Shown: positions 34,284-42,322 of the stretch, piece by piece | How positions within the stretch are numbered: the first letter of the stretch is position 1 | Layout: every line of letters begins with the position of its first letter | NCBI RefSeq assembly: GCF_036231945.1 | Contig: NZ_CP109599.1 | Location: forward strand, 4,682,501 to 4,746,500 | DNA: 64,000 bases | Direction of reading: 5' to 3' | Origin: Streptomyces sp. NBC_01429 | Lineage (GTDB): Bacteria; Actinomycetota; Actinomycetes; Streptomycetales; Streptomycetaceae | Notes under the pieces: model-generated | Databases searched by the model: none | Seen by the model: the letters and a program-made list of their open reading frames with translations, nothing else | What the model was told of the DNA's origin: nothing | Program-made: the position numbers and the translations under genes

Positions 34284-35401
34284 TGGCGGGCGCGCACCGC
34301 AGGGAGGCGCCCGCCGCCGCCCCCGTACCGTTGCCGCGGCCCGCACCCGCACTCGCGCCCGCACCCACGCCGTCCCCTCCGCGCGCGGGCCGGGACCGGT
34401 ACTTCGACGCGCTGCGCGCCGTCGCGCTGATCCGCGTCGTCACGTACCACACCTTCGAGTGGCCCTGGCTGGGGCTGGTCTTCCCCTCCATGGGGGTGAT
34501 GTTCGCCCTCGCCGGGTCGCTGATGGCGCGCTCCCTGGAGCGGCCCGCGGCCAAGGTGATCCGGGGCAGGCTGCGGCGGCTGCTGGTCCCGCTGTGGGTG
34601 TTCGGGGCCGTCCTGATCGTGGCCATGGCGAAGCACGGCTGGCTGCCGGGCGCCGACGCCCTCTACTGGGTGCTGCCCGTCGGGGACCCGCCGGGCGACG
34701 CGTGGGGCGAGCAGGCGTGGGCGGTGCTCTGGTACCTGCGGACATATCTGTGGTTCGTGCTGCTGTCGCCCGTCCTGCTGCGGCTGTTCCGCCTGGCGCC
34801 CCTTCCCGTGCTCCTGCTCTCCCTCGTCCCTGTCGTGGTCTTCGAGACGGTGTGGAGCGTGCCGGACGGGCGGCTCGGCTCCGCGCTCAGCGATCTGTCG
34901 GTCTTCCTGTTCTGCTGGCTGCTCGGCTTCGCGCACCGCGACGGCGTGCCCGACCGGCTGCGCCCGGGGGCCGTGCTCGCGGCGGCGGCGCCGCTGATGG
35001 CCGTCGGCGCGTGGTGGGCCTTCGGCCACGAGGTGGACGGGACGTACGACCTGGACGACATCCCGCTCGCGCAGGCGCTGTGGTCAGCGGGGTTCGTGCT
35101 GCTGCTGTTGCGGTTCCGGCCGGACTTCGGGTGGCTGGCGCGGCGGCCGGTGGCCGACCGGATCGTCACGGTCTTCAACGCCCGCGCGGTGACGGTCTAT
35201 CTCTGGCACGAGGTGGCGCTGATGGCGAGTGTGCCGCTGATCGACCTGATGTGGGACATCCCCGCCTTCGAGCGGGATCTGCCGCTCGACAGCATGTGGT
35301 TCCAGTTCGGGATCGCCTGGGTGCTGATCGCGGTGGCCGTCGCGCTCTTCGGCTGGGTGGAGGACGTCGCCGCGAAACGGCGGCCGAGGCTGCTGCCCTG
35401 A
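34283..35401 (+). CDS. Acyltransferase 3 family membrane protein
   Basis: 372 residues, about ten transmembrane helices. The N-terminal RDRYFDALRAVALIRVVTYH is the acyltransferase-3 signature with its catalytic-type His, and RLRRLLVPLWVF follows. These enzymes O-acylate extracellular glycans or lipids. The ATG shares one base with the synthase stop (TGATG), so it is translationally coupled and likely modifies the polymer made by the GT2 protein. An Ala/Pro tail of ~35 residues precedes the first helix. Confidence 0.85.
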   Translation: MAGAHRREAPAAAPVPLPRPAPALAPAPTPSPPRAGRDRYFDALRAVALIRVVTYHTFEWPWLGLVFPSMGVMFALAGSLMARSLERPAAKVIRGRLRRLLVPLWVFGAVLIVAMAKHGWLPGADALYWVLPVGDPPGDAWGEQAWAVLWYLRTYLWFVLLSPVLLRLFRLAPLPVLLLSLVPVVVFETVWSVPDGRLGSALSDLSVFLFCWLLGFAHRDGVPDRLRPGAVLAAAAPLMAVGAWWAFGHEVDGTYDLDDIPLAQALWSAGFVLLLLRFRPDFGWLARRPVADRIVTVFNARAVTVYLWHEVALMASVPLIDLMWDIPAFERDLPLDSMWFQFGIAWVLIAVAVALFGWVEDVAAKRRPRLLP

Positions 35402-35439
35402 ACGCGGGCGGCGGGTCGCGCACTGCCACAATGGAGTGC

Positions 35440-36132
35440 GTGACCCGAGCCTCCCTGGACAAGCAGCCGCACGAAGTCGCCTCGATGTTCGACGACGTGG
35501 CGGCGAACTACGACCTGACCAACGATGTGCTCTCGCTCGGCCAGGACCGCCGGTGGCGCAAGGAGGTCGCCAAGGCGGTGAACGCGCGCCCGGCGGAGAA
35601 GGTCCTCGACCTGGCGGCGGGCACCGCGACCTCCTCGATGAGCTTCGCCGTCACCGGCGCGTACGTCGTGCCCTGCGACTTCTCGCTCGGCATGCTCCGC
35701 GAGGGCAAGAAGCGGCACTCCTGGATGCCGTTCACGGCGGGGGACGCGACGAAGCTGCCCTTCGCCGACGAGGTCTTCGACGCGGTGACGATCTCCTTCG
35801 GGCTGCGCAACGTCCAGGACACGGACCTCGCGCTGCGCGAGCTGTACCGGGTGACGAAGCCGGGCGGCCGGGTCGTGATCTGCGAGTTCTCGCATCCGAG
35901 CTGGGCGCCGCTGCGGACCGTCTACGAGGAGTACCTGATGCGCGCGCTGCCGCCGACCGCGCGCGCCGTGTCCTCCAACCCCGACGCGTACGTCTACCTC
36001 GCCGAGTCGATCCGCGCCTGGCCCGACCAGCCGGGCCTCGCGGCGCGGCTCCAGGGCGCGGGCTGGTCCAAGGTGGCCTGGCGCAACCTGACGGGCGGCA
36101 TCGTGGCGCTGCACCGGGGCGTCCGCGCCTGA
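35440..36132 (+). CDS. menG: Demethylmenaquinone methyltransferase
   Basis: 230 residues. SAM-dependent methylation of demethylmenaquinone, the last step of ring synthesis. MFDDVAANYDLTNDVLS and VLDLAAGTAT (SAM motif I) are typical of UbiE/MenG, with GDATKLPFADEVFDAVTISF and KPGGRVVICEFS after it. GTG 35440 gives the family start (VTRASLDKQPHEV); ATG 35431 is three codons upstream. Only 38 bp after the acyltransferase, but functionally part of the scattered menaquinone set. Confidence 0.94.
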   Translation: MTRASLDKQPHEVASMFDDVAANYDLTNDVLSLGQDRRWRKEVAKAVNARPAEKVLDLAAGTATSSMSFAVTGAYVVPCDFSLGMLREGKKRHSWMPFTAGDATKLPFADEVFDAVTISFGLRNVQDTDLALRELYRVTKPGGRVVICEFSHPSWAPLRTVYEEYLMRALPPTARAVSSNPDAYVYLAESIRAWPDQPGLAARLQGAGWSKVAWRNLTGGIVALHRGVRA

Positions 36133-36145
36133 GCCGCCGGGGGCC

Positions 36146-36185
36146 GAGGGAGGGGGCGCGACCGTACGAGCGCGCCCCCTCCCTC
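36146..36185. terminator. Bidirectional terminator after menG
   Basis: A 15-bp stem GAGGGAGGGGGCGCG / CGCGCCCCCTCCCTC with a 10-nt loop, between convergent menG and an acetyltransferase gene. Confidence 0.85.
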
Positions 36186-36194
36186 ACCCGCGTC

Positions 36195-36716
36195 TCACAG
36201 GTCCAGCCGGAAGCAGAGCGCCCGCTGCTCCGTCTCGTGCTGCTTCGAGGTGAACGGATAGGTCTCGGCCGGCTCCATGCCCAGCCGCCGCGCCACCGCC
36301 GCCGAGCGCTCGTTGCGCGAGTTGACCATCGCCACGATCCGCTCGACGCCCGCCGCCCGTACCCGCTCGACCGTGGTCCGCGCCGCGGCCGTGGCATAGC
36401 CCCGGCCCCAGTACGCCCGGCCCAGGCGCCAGCCGATCTCGATCTCGCCGACCGGCCCCAGGGTCTCGTGCGGCCAGGGCTGGGCGCCGGTGAAGCCGAT
36501 GACCTCGCCGTGCTCGTCCAGCATCGTCCAGAAGCAGAAGCCGCGCTCCGCGTCGTGTCTGCGCTGGCGCGCGGTCAGCTCCGCGTACACCGACAGTTCG
36601 GCGGGCGCGCCGCCGTGGAATTCCATCACCTCGGGGTCGTTGAAGACCCGGTGCCAATGGAACGCGTCCTCGTCCGTCGGGACGCGGAGCTGCAACACCG
36701 GGAGCGGCTTGGTCAT
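36195..36716 (-). CDS. GNAT-family N-acetyltransferase (RimJ/RimL type)
   Basis: 173 residues. The Acetyltransf_3-like layout: N-terminal LQLRVPTDEDAFHWHRVFNDPEVMEF, GEVIGFTGAQPW, the CoA loop GRAYWGRGYATAA, and C-terminal VNSRNERSAAVARRLGMEPA. Such enzymes acetylate protein N-termini or small amines; the substrate is unknown. ATG 36716 (MTKPLP) is chosen; a GTG three codons upstream is possible. Confidence 0.88.
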   Translation of the reverse strand: MTKPLPVLQLRVPTDEDAFHWHRVFNDPEVMEFHGGAPAELSVYAELTARQRRHDAERGFCFWTMLDEHGEVIGFTGAQPWPHETLGPVGEIEIGWRLGRAYWGRGYATAAARTTVERVRAAGVERIVAMVNSRNERSAAVARRLGMEPAETYPFTSKQHETEQRALCFRLDL

Positions 36717-36823
36717 GTGGTCCACGAGGGCAGCCCTTCACTGGGGAGATCGGTACGCACCCATAGACTGCACATGTCGAGTGCCAGTCGGTACACCATT
36801 TCGAGTCTTCGGGAGAACCCGCT

Positions 36824-38110
36824 GTGACCGAGCCCCTCTCCGAGAACACCGCGGATGTGATCGTCGTCGGCGCGGGACCGGCCGGCTCGACCACCGCGTA
36901 CTACCTGGCCAAGGCCGGCCTGGACGTCCTGCTGCTGGAGAAGACGGCCTTCCCGCGCGAGAAGGTCTGCGGCGACGGTCTGACACCGCGCGCCACCAAG
37001 CAGCTGGTGTCGATGGGCATCGACATCTCCGAGGAGGCCGGCTGGCTGCGCAACAAGGGCCTGCGGATCATCGGCGGCGGCGTCCGGCTCCAGCTCGACT
37101 GGCCCGATCTCGCCACGTATCCGGACTACGGGCTGGTCCGCAAGCGCGACGACTTCGACGAACAGCTGGCCCGGCAGGCGCAGAAGGCCGGCGCGCGGCT
37201 GCACGAGCGCTGCAACGTCGGCGCCCCGATCCTGGACGAGCGCACCGGCCGGATCACCGGCGTGCACGCCAAGCTCGGCGAGGAGAAGACCCCGGTCACC
37301 TTCCGCGCGCCCCTGGTCGTCGCCGCCGACGGCAACTCGACACGGCTGTCGCTCGCCATGGGGCTGCACCGGCGCGAGGACCGGCCGATGGGCGTGGCCG
37401 TGCGCACGTACTTCACCTCGCCCCGCCACGACGACGACTACCTGGAGTCCTGGCTGGAGCTGTGGGACCGGCGCGGCCCCGGCGAGGACAAGCTGCTGCC
37501 CGGCTACGGGTGGATCTTCGGCATGGGCGACGGCACGTCCAACGTCGGCCTGGGCATCCTCAACTCCTCCTCCGCGTACAAGGAGCTGGACTGGCGCGAG
37601 GTGCTCAAGGCGTGGTGCGCGTCGATGCCGGAGGAGTGGGGGTACGTCCCGGACAACATGACGATGCCGATCCGGGGCGCCGCGCTGCCGATGGCGTTCA
37701 ACCGCCAGCCGCACTACACCAAGGGCCTGCTGCTGGTCGGTGACGCGGGCGGCATGGTCAACCCGTTCAACGGCGAGGGCATCGCCTACGCCATGGAGTC
37801 GGGGCAGATCGCGGCGGACGTGATCGTCCAGGCCCATGCCCGCTCCACCCCCGCCCAGCGCGAACTGGCCCTTCTGCACTATCCGAAGGTGCTCAAGGAC
37901 ACCTATGGCGGCTATTACACGATGGGCCGCGCCTTCGTGAAGCTGATCGGCAACCCGAAGATCATGAAGATCGCGACCGAGCGCGGGCTGACCCACCCGC
38001 TGCTGATGAAGTTCACCCTGAAGATGCTGGCGAACCTGACCGATCCGACGGGCGGCGACGCGATGGACCGCGTGATCAACGGACTGTCGAAGGTGGCTCC
38101 GAAGGCCTGA
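36824..38110 (+). CDS. Geranylgeranyl reductase-family FAD oxidoreductase, possible menaquinone side-chain reductase
   Basis: 428 residues. FAD Rossmann motif DVIVVGAGPAGSTTAYYLAK at the N-terminus, KVCGDGLTPRA, and the second FAD motif LLVGDAGGMVNPFNGEGIAYAM. The family includes archaeal lipid GGRs and mycobacterial MenJ, which reduces an isoprene unit of menaquinone. Since Streptomyces menaquinones are partly saturated and the gene lies beside menG and the nuo operon, a menaquinone reductase is the most attractive role (inference). GTG start with GGGAG about 8 nt upstream. Confidence 0.85.
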   Translation: MTEPLSENTADVIVVGAGPAGSTTAYYLAKAGLDVLLLEKTAFPREKVCGDGLTPRATKQLVSMGIDISEEAGWLRNKGLRIIGGGVRLQLDWPDLATYPDYGLVRKRDDFDEQLARQAQKAGARLHERCNVGAPILDERTGRITGVHAKLGEEKTPVTFRAPLVVAADGNSTRLSLAMGLHRREDRPMGVAVRTYFTSPRHDDDYLESWLELWDRRGPGEDKLLPGYGWIFGMGDGTSNVGLGILNSSSAYKELDWREVLKAWCASMPEEWGYVPDNMTMPIRGAALPMAFNRQPHYTKGLLLVGDAGGMVNPFNGEGIAYAMESGQIAADVIVQAHARSTPAQRELALLHYPKVLKDTYGGYYTMGRAFVKLIGNPKIMKIATERGLTHPLLMKFTLKMLANLTDPTGGDAMDRVINGLSKVAPKA

Positions 38111-38142
38111 ACGGCGGGAGGGGCGGCGGGCGGGCACGTCCC

Positions 38143-38694
38143 TCAGCCCTTCTTCGCCCAGCTGCGCAGCGCGGCCCGGTCGGCGAACGCTCCGACGTTC
38201 GTGTCGACCGGGCTGTCGGTGTACTGGTGGAACTTCCACGCGGCCTTGATCCGGGGCTTTCCGGCGGTCACGTAGTCCGCGATCCACAGCGCGTCGCCCG
38301 CGTTGCCCGTCGTGTCGCGGTGCAGCCAGTAGTACTGGCCGCAGTAGAGGCCGACGCGGTGGGTGGCGCCGCGCAGCCGCTTCACCTCGGCGATGAAGGC
38401 GTCCTTCTGGGCGTTGGAGACGCCGTCGTCCTCCCAGTCGGCGAACAGCGGGTCGTGCTCGATGCTGGCGCACTTCTCCACGAAGTACTTCGCCTGCGCC
38501 TTCATGTCGCCAGGCCGCAGGAAGTGGTAGAAGCCGACGACGAGTCCGGCGGCGCGGGCGTGCGCGGCCTGGGCGGTCATCCGGGGGTTGATGTACGACG
38601 TGCCCTCGGTGGCCTTGACGAAGACGAAGTCGAGGCCGGCCGTGCTGTAGGTGGAGCTTTGGTGGGACGAGACGTCGATGCCTTTGGTGGTCAT
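38143..38694 (-). CDS. GH25 muramidase (lysozyme-like)
   Basis: 183 residues. The glycoside hydrolase 25 fold begins immediately at GIDVSSHQ (catalytic-pocket Asp), then FVFVKATEGTSYINP, VGFYHFL and PLFADWEDDG, which carries the catalytic acid. Cleaves the MurNAc-GlcNAc bond of peptidoglycan. No signal peptide or cell-wall-binding domain, more like a phage endolysin than a housekeeping autolysin. ATG 38694 has GGGAGGA 9-10 nt upstream. The 38695-38971 gap contains its promoter and the terminator of the NlpC/P60 gene. Confidence 0.88.
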   Translation of the reverse strand: MTTKGIDVSSHQSSTYSTAGLDFVFVKATEGTSYINPRMTAQAAHARAAGLVVGFYHFLRPGDMKAQAKYFVEKCASIEHDPLFADWEDDGVSNAQKDAFIAEVKRLRGATHRVGLYCGQYYWLHRDTTGNAGDALWIADYVTAGKPRIKAAWKFHQYTDSPVDTNVGAFADRAALRSWAKKG

Positions 38695-38903
38695 GTGGGG
38701 GGTTCCTCCCGGGCATGAAGATCGCCCTTGGTGCGAGGTGTGATCCAAGGCGGTACTGACTCACTACTACGCGCAAGCGATCTGATCCGTTCACCGCCGT
38801 CCCGTTGGACGGCTGTTCCTCTCCTACCCACGCGGGGCCCCTCGGTGCGCGTTTGGCCGGTGTCCGCCATTCGTGCCGGGGACGTGTCGAACTCGGGTAC
38901 GAC

Positions 38904-38942
38904 TGAGGCCCGTACCCCCCGAGCAGCGGGGTACGGGCCTCA
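38904..38942 (-). terminator. Terminator of the NlpC/P60 gene
   Basis: Perfect 15-bp stem TGAGGCCCGTACCCC / GGGGTACGGGCCTCA with a 9-nt loop, 30 nt past the stop of the minus-strand hydrolase gene. Confidence 0.85.
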
Positions 38943-38971
38943 GGCCTGGTGCGGAGCGGTGGCGGTACGCG

Positions 38972-39853
38972 TCAGAGGACGCGGACGGCGCCGCTCGGCG
39001 GGTCGTAGTCCAGCGACGCCTGCACGACGCCCTTGCTGGGGTTCTGCGCGCCGACGAACTGGCCGTCGCCGATGTAGATCGCCGTGTGGTACGCGCTGCC
39101 CGCACCACCCCAGTAGAGGATGTCGCCGGGCTGGAGGTTGCTGAGGGAGACCTGCGTGCCGGCCGTCGACTGCGACTGCGAGACACGCGGGAGGTCCACC
39201 CCGATCTGGCTGTACGCGGCCTGGACGAGGCCCGAGCAGTCCCACGCGTTGGGGCCGGTGGAGCCCATGATGTACGCGTCGCCGACGTGCGACTGGACGA
39301 AGGAGACGACGGCGGCGGCGGAGCCGGTGGCCTGCGAGGTGACGGTCGAGGCCGTGGTCGTGGTGGAGCTGCCGGTGCTGGACCCCGAGGAGCTGGAGCC
39401 GGAGCTCTGGTTCGAGCCCGAGTCGGCGGCGGCGAGCGTGGTGCGCTGGGCGTCGCGCGAGGCGCGCTCGGCCTCGGCGGCGGCCTTGGCGCGGGCCTCG
39501 GCGGCGGCCTTCTTCTTCTTTTCGGCCTCGGCCTTGCGCTCCGCCTCGGCGTGGGCCGTCTTGGCGGCCTTCGCGGCCTTGGTGATGGCGGCGCTCTCCT
39601 GGGCCCGCAGGTCCAGGTTGTTGGCGACCCGCTGGGTGGCGTCGGCGGACTTGGCGAAGTCGCTCGCGAGCCCGGAGGTGAGGGTCGGCATCTCGATGGT
39701 CTGGGTCACCGGCTCGGCGTTGGCCGGTCCGGCGGCACCGGCTACCGCGATCGTGCTGAGTACGCCACCGGCGACTCCGGCACGGAGAACGGTGACCTTC
39801 GGCGCACTCCGGCGGGGTTTCCGGTGGCTGGGTATGTGAGCGGTGTGGGACAT
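38972..39853 (-). CDS. Secreted NlpC/P60 peptidoglycan hydrolase
   Basis: 293 residues. A signal peptide (VLRAGVAGGVLSTIAVAGAAGPANA) is followed by an Ala/Lys/Glu coiled coil (about 85-140), a Ser/Thr linker, and the C40 catalytic domain (about 178-293) with Cys206 in NAWDCSGL and His256 in AYHTAIYIG. Cleaves stem-peptide bonds in peptidoglycan, probably in growth or sporulation. ATG 39853 (MSHTAHIP) starts the signal peptide. The 5' region on this strand was checked for a c-di-AMP riboswitch like that of rpfA; none was recognised. Confidence 0.93.
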   Translation of the reverse strand: MSHTAHIPSHRKPRRSAPKVTVLRAGVAGGVLSTIAVAGAAGPANAEPVTQTIEMPTLTSGLASDFAKSADATQRVANNLDLRAQESAAITKAAKAAKTAHAEAERKAEAEKKKKAAAEARAKAAAEAERASRDAQRTTLAAADSGSNQSSGSSSSGSSTGSSTTTTASTVTSQATGSAAAVVSFVQSHVGDAYIMGSTGPNAWDCSGLVQAAYSQIGVDLPRVSQSQSTAGTQVSLSNLQPGDILYWGGAGSAYHTAIYIGDGQFVGAQNPSKGVVQASLDYDPPSGAVRVL

Positions 39854-40510
39854 GAGTACACGGCTATCAGGCCGAACCCGGTTCTCGTCAAGAAACGTGG
39901 GTTGCGCCACAGTTACGTTCGGAATCTCTGAATCCGGTTACTGATGACCCTTATTGACGCCGTAACGGTCAAACCGGGCAATCGCGATCATGGCCTTGAT
40001 CATGGTCTTTCCGCTAAAGGTCCGAATTGCCCGCCACCTACCACCCCTTCGAACTCATGGCCAAGCCCGCTTCTCCGGGGGGTGGGGCGGAGTGGTGCAG
40101 GTCACAGGAGGGTCACTGTTCGGGGGGCGCCGCGATCACGGCCGCCGGCGATCCCGGCTTCATCGTTCTCCCGTCACCCTCCCGTCGCTCTCCCCTTGTC
40201 GTCGCCCCGCGCTTTCGTCGCGCTCCGCCGCCCCGTGCCTCTTGCTCGTGAATGCGTGCACGTGTCCACTTCCGTCCTCGCTCTCCCCTCGCGGGAGTGA
40301 GCCCCGGCGCCTTATCACTCAAAAGCGTCTCATCGCCAATTTGTTTGTAGGTTGCATCACTTGATAGGGCGACACGCCTCCGACCAGCGGTAACGGGCTC
40401 GAATGTCACATCTGGTGATCGCGTGGCGGCTTCGCGTACGAAGATCACCGCTCATCCGACTTCATGATCCTTCGTCAGGTGGTGGAGATCACAAAGACGT
40501 TGCTGTACCC

Positions 40511-40526
40511 CGTGTCGCAGATCACA
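40511..40526 (+). promoter_or_regulatory. CRP-like half-palindromic site upstream of nuoA
   Basis: CGTGTCGCAGATCACA has a full right half (TCACA) and a partial left half (GTG) separated as in CRP/FNR sites. By-eye match to the Streptomyces Crp pattern GTG-N8-CAC. Confidence 0.35.
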
Positions 40527-40559
40527 GACCACTCGGCATAGGATGCGGGGCAGTCGGGC

Positions 40560-40577
40560 TTGTGAACTGCCTCACAT
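40560..40577 (+). promoter_or_regulatory. Rex operator (ROP) upstream of nuoA
   Basis: TTGTGAACTGCCTCACAT matches the Rex operator TTGTGAANNNNTTCACAA in 16 of 18 positions (mismatches in the right half). Rex is the NADH/NAD+ sensor of S. coelicolor and represses respiratory genes when NADH is high. It lies about 93 bp before the nuoA start, downstream of a possible -10 (TAGGAT, 40539-40544), a position suited to repression. Confidence 0.7.
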
Positions 40578-40669
40578 GTACGCGATCTTCAGTGATCCGT
40601 GCCGGGGCGGCGATGTGAACCGCCCGGTGCGATCCAACGGTCAAGGACGACTGGAAGGAGCTGAGGGGC

Positions 40670-41029
40670 GTGAATGCCTACGCACCCATCCTCGTGCTCG
40701 GCGCCCTGGGGGCCGGGTTTGCGATCTTCTCCGTGGTCATGGCCACGCTTATCGGCCCAAAACGCTATAACCGGGCGAAAATTGACGCGTACGAGTGTGG
40801 CATCGAGCCCACACCGACACCGGTCGGGGGCGGCCGATTCCCCATCAAGTACTACCTGACGGCGATGCTCTTCATCATTTTCGATATCGAGGTCGTCTTC
40901 CTTTACCCCTGGGCGGTCACCTTCGACTCCCTGGGGATTTTCGGGCTCGTGGAGATGCTGCTCTTCGTGCTCACCGTCTTCGTCGCCTACGCGTATGTGT
41001 GGCGGCGCGGCGGTCTGGAATGGGACTGA
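40670..41029 (+). CDS. nuoA: NADH-quinone oxidoreductase subunit A
   Basis: 119 residues, three transmembrane helices, membrane arm of complex I. ERGFDPFG-like region appears here as DAYECGIEPTPTPVGGGRFP, carrying the conserved Cys of the quinone-site loop. GTG start with GGAAGGAGCTGAGG just upstream. First gene of a compact 14-gene operon (40670-56657); most junctions overlap by 1-4 bp or are separated by under 20 bp. Confidence 0.96.
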   Translation: MNAYAPILVLGALGAGFAIFSVVMATLIGPKRYNRAKIDAYECGIEPTPTPVGGGRFPIKYYLTAMLFIIFDIEVVFLYPWAVTFDSLGIFGLVEMLLFVLTVFVAYAYVWRRGGLEWD

Positions 41030-41048
41030 AGGGGCTGAGGGGGAACCA

Positions 41049-41603
41049 ATGGGACTCGAAGAGAAGCTGCCGAGTGGTTTTCTGCTGACCACCGTCGAAC
41101 AGGCATCCGGCTGGGTGCGGAAGTCGTCCATGTTCCCCGCGACCTTCGGCCTCGCCTGCTGCGCCATCGAGATGATGACGACCGGCGCCGGCCGCTACGA
41201 CCTGGCGCGGTTCGGCATGGAGGTCTTCCGCGGTTCGCCGCGCCAGGCCGATCTGATGATCGTGGCCGGACGGGTGAGCCAGAAGATGGCGCCGGTGCTG
41301 CGACAGGTCTACGACCAGATGCCCAATCCCAAGTGGGTGATCTCCATGGGTGTTTGTGCCTCATCGGGCGGAATGTTCAACAATTACGCGATTGTGCAGG
41401 GTGTGGATCATGTCGTCCCGGTTGACATCTATTTGCCCGGCTGCCCGCCCCGACCGGAGATGCTGATGGACGCCATTCTCAAGCTCCACGAGAAGGTCCA
41501 GGGATCCAAGCTCGGGGTCAACGCGCGGGAAGCGGCCCGTGAGGCGGAGGAAGCCGCCCTCAACGCGCTGCCGTTGATCGAGATGAAAGGGCTCCTGCGG
41601 TGA
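41049..41603 (+). CDS. nuoB: NADH-quinone oxidoreductase subunit B (N2 cluster)
   Basis: 184 residues. Binds the terminal 4Fe-4S cluster N2 with Cys37-Cys38 (GLACCAIE), Cys103 (GVCASSGG) and Cys132 (PGCPPRP); the spacing matches the E. coli protein. ATG 41049 (MGLEEKLPSGF) follows GAGGGGAACCA; the longer frame into nuoA is not used. A ~20-residue Ala/Glu tail ends the protein. Confidence 0.97.
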   Translation: MGLEEKLPSGFLLTTVEQASGWVRKSSMFPATFGLACCAIEMMTTGAGRYDLARFGMEVFRGSPRQADLMIVAGRVSQKMAPVLRQVYDQMPNPKWVISMGVCASSGGMFNNYAIVQGVDHVVPVDIYLPGCPPRPEMLMDAILKLHEKVQGSKLGVNAREAAREAEEAALNALPLIEMKGLLR

Positions 41604-42322
41604 GCGACGAGCAGCGACCCGGGGACGGCGTTCCCGTCCCGCGCGACGACACCGGCGAGGCCATCCGCGTGCAGAAGGGCATGTTCGGCGCCAAGAACGG
41701 CGCCGACACCTCGGGCTACGGCGGTCTGGTCAGGACCGTGACGTTCCCGGGCGCGACCCCCCGGCCGTACGGCGGTCCCGGCGGATCCTTCGACGAGATC
41801 GCCGACGAACTCGAAGGCGCGCTGGAGGAACAGGGCCTCCTCCCCGAGAACGCCATCGAGAAGACGGTCGTCGACCGCGGCGAACTCACCTTCCACGTCG
41901 CCCGCGAGCACCTCGTCCAGGTCGCCCGCACCCTGCGCGACGACCCGGCCCTGCGCTTCGAGCTGTGTACGGGGGTGTCCGGCGTCCACTACCTCGGTGA
42001 CGAGGGCCGCGAGCTGCACGCCGTCTACCACCTGCGCTCGCTCACCCACGGCCGGCTGATCCGCGTCGAGGTCTCCGCACCGGACGCCGACCCGCATGTG
42101 CCGTCCCTGGTGTCGGTCTATCCGACCAACGACTGGCACGAGCGCGAGGCGTACGACTTCTTCGGCCTGATCTTCGACGGCCACCCCGCGCTGACGCGGA
42201 TCCTCATGCCGGACGACTGGCAGGGCTTCCCGCAGCGCAAGGACTACCCGCTCGGTGGCATCGCCGTCGAGTACAAGGGCGCCCAGATCCCGGCTCCGGA
42301 CCAGCGGAGGTCGTACTCCTGA
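41600..42322 (+). CDS. nuoC: NADH-quinone oxidoreductase subunit C
   Basis: 240 residues. 30-kDa subunit of the peripheral arm, a scaffold near N2. The signature ERE-AYDFFGLIFDGHP is present near residue 180 with PDDWQGFPQRKDYPLGG at the C-terminus. The first ~60 residues are a Gly/Arg-rich extension. GTG start overlaps nuoB by 4 bp. Confidence 0.96.
   Translation: MSDEQRPGDGVPVPRDDTGEAIRVQKGMFGAKNGADTSGYGGLVRTVTFPGATPRPYGGPGGSFDEIADELEGALEEQGLLPENAIEKTVVDRGELTFHVAREHLVQVARTLRDDPALRFELCTGVSGVHYLGDEGRELHAVYHLRSLTHGRLIRVEVSAPDADPHVPSLVSVYPTNDWHEREAYDFFGLIFDGHPALTRILMPDDWQGFPQRKDYPLGGIAVEYKGAQIPAPDQRRSYS

Larger units (their letters stand above)
39854..40669. other. Long intergenic region between nlpC/P60 gene and nuoA
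   Basis: About 0.8 kb without a convincing gene; the small frames inside lack coding bias. It must contain two divergent promoters. The nuoA-proximal 230 bp hold three AGATCAC repeats, a CRP-like site and a Rex-like operator, listed separately. The rest is unexplained and could encode a small RNA. Confidence 0.6.

Noticed and set aside
39854..40300. c-di-AMP (ydaO-type) riboswitch upstream of the NlpC/P60 gene
   Set aside because: The conserved blocks of that riboswitch were looked for on the minus strand and not found.
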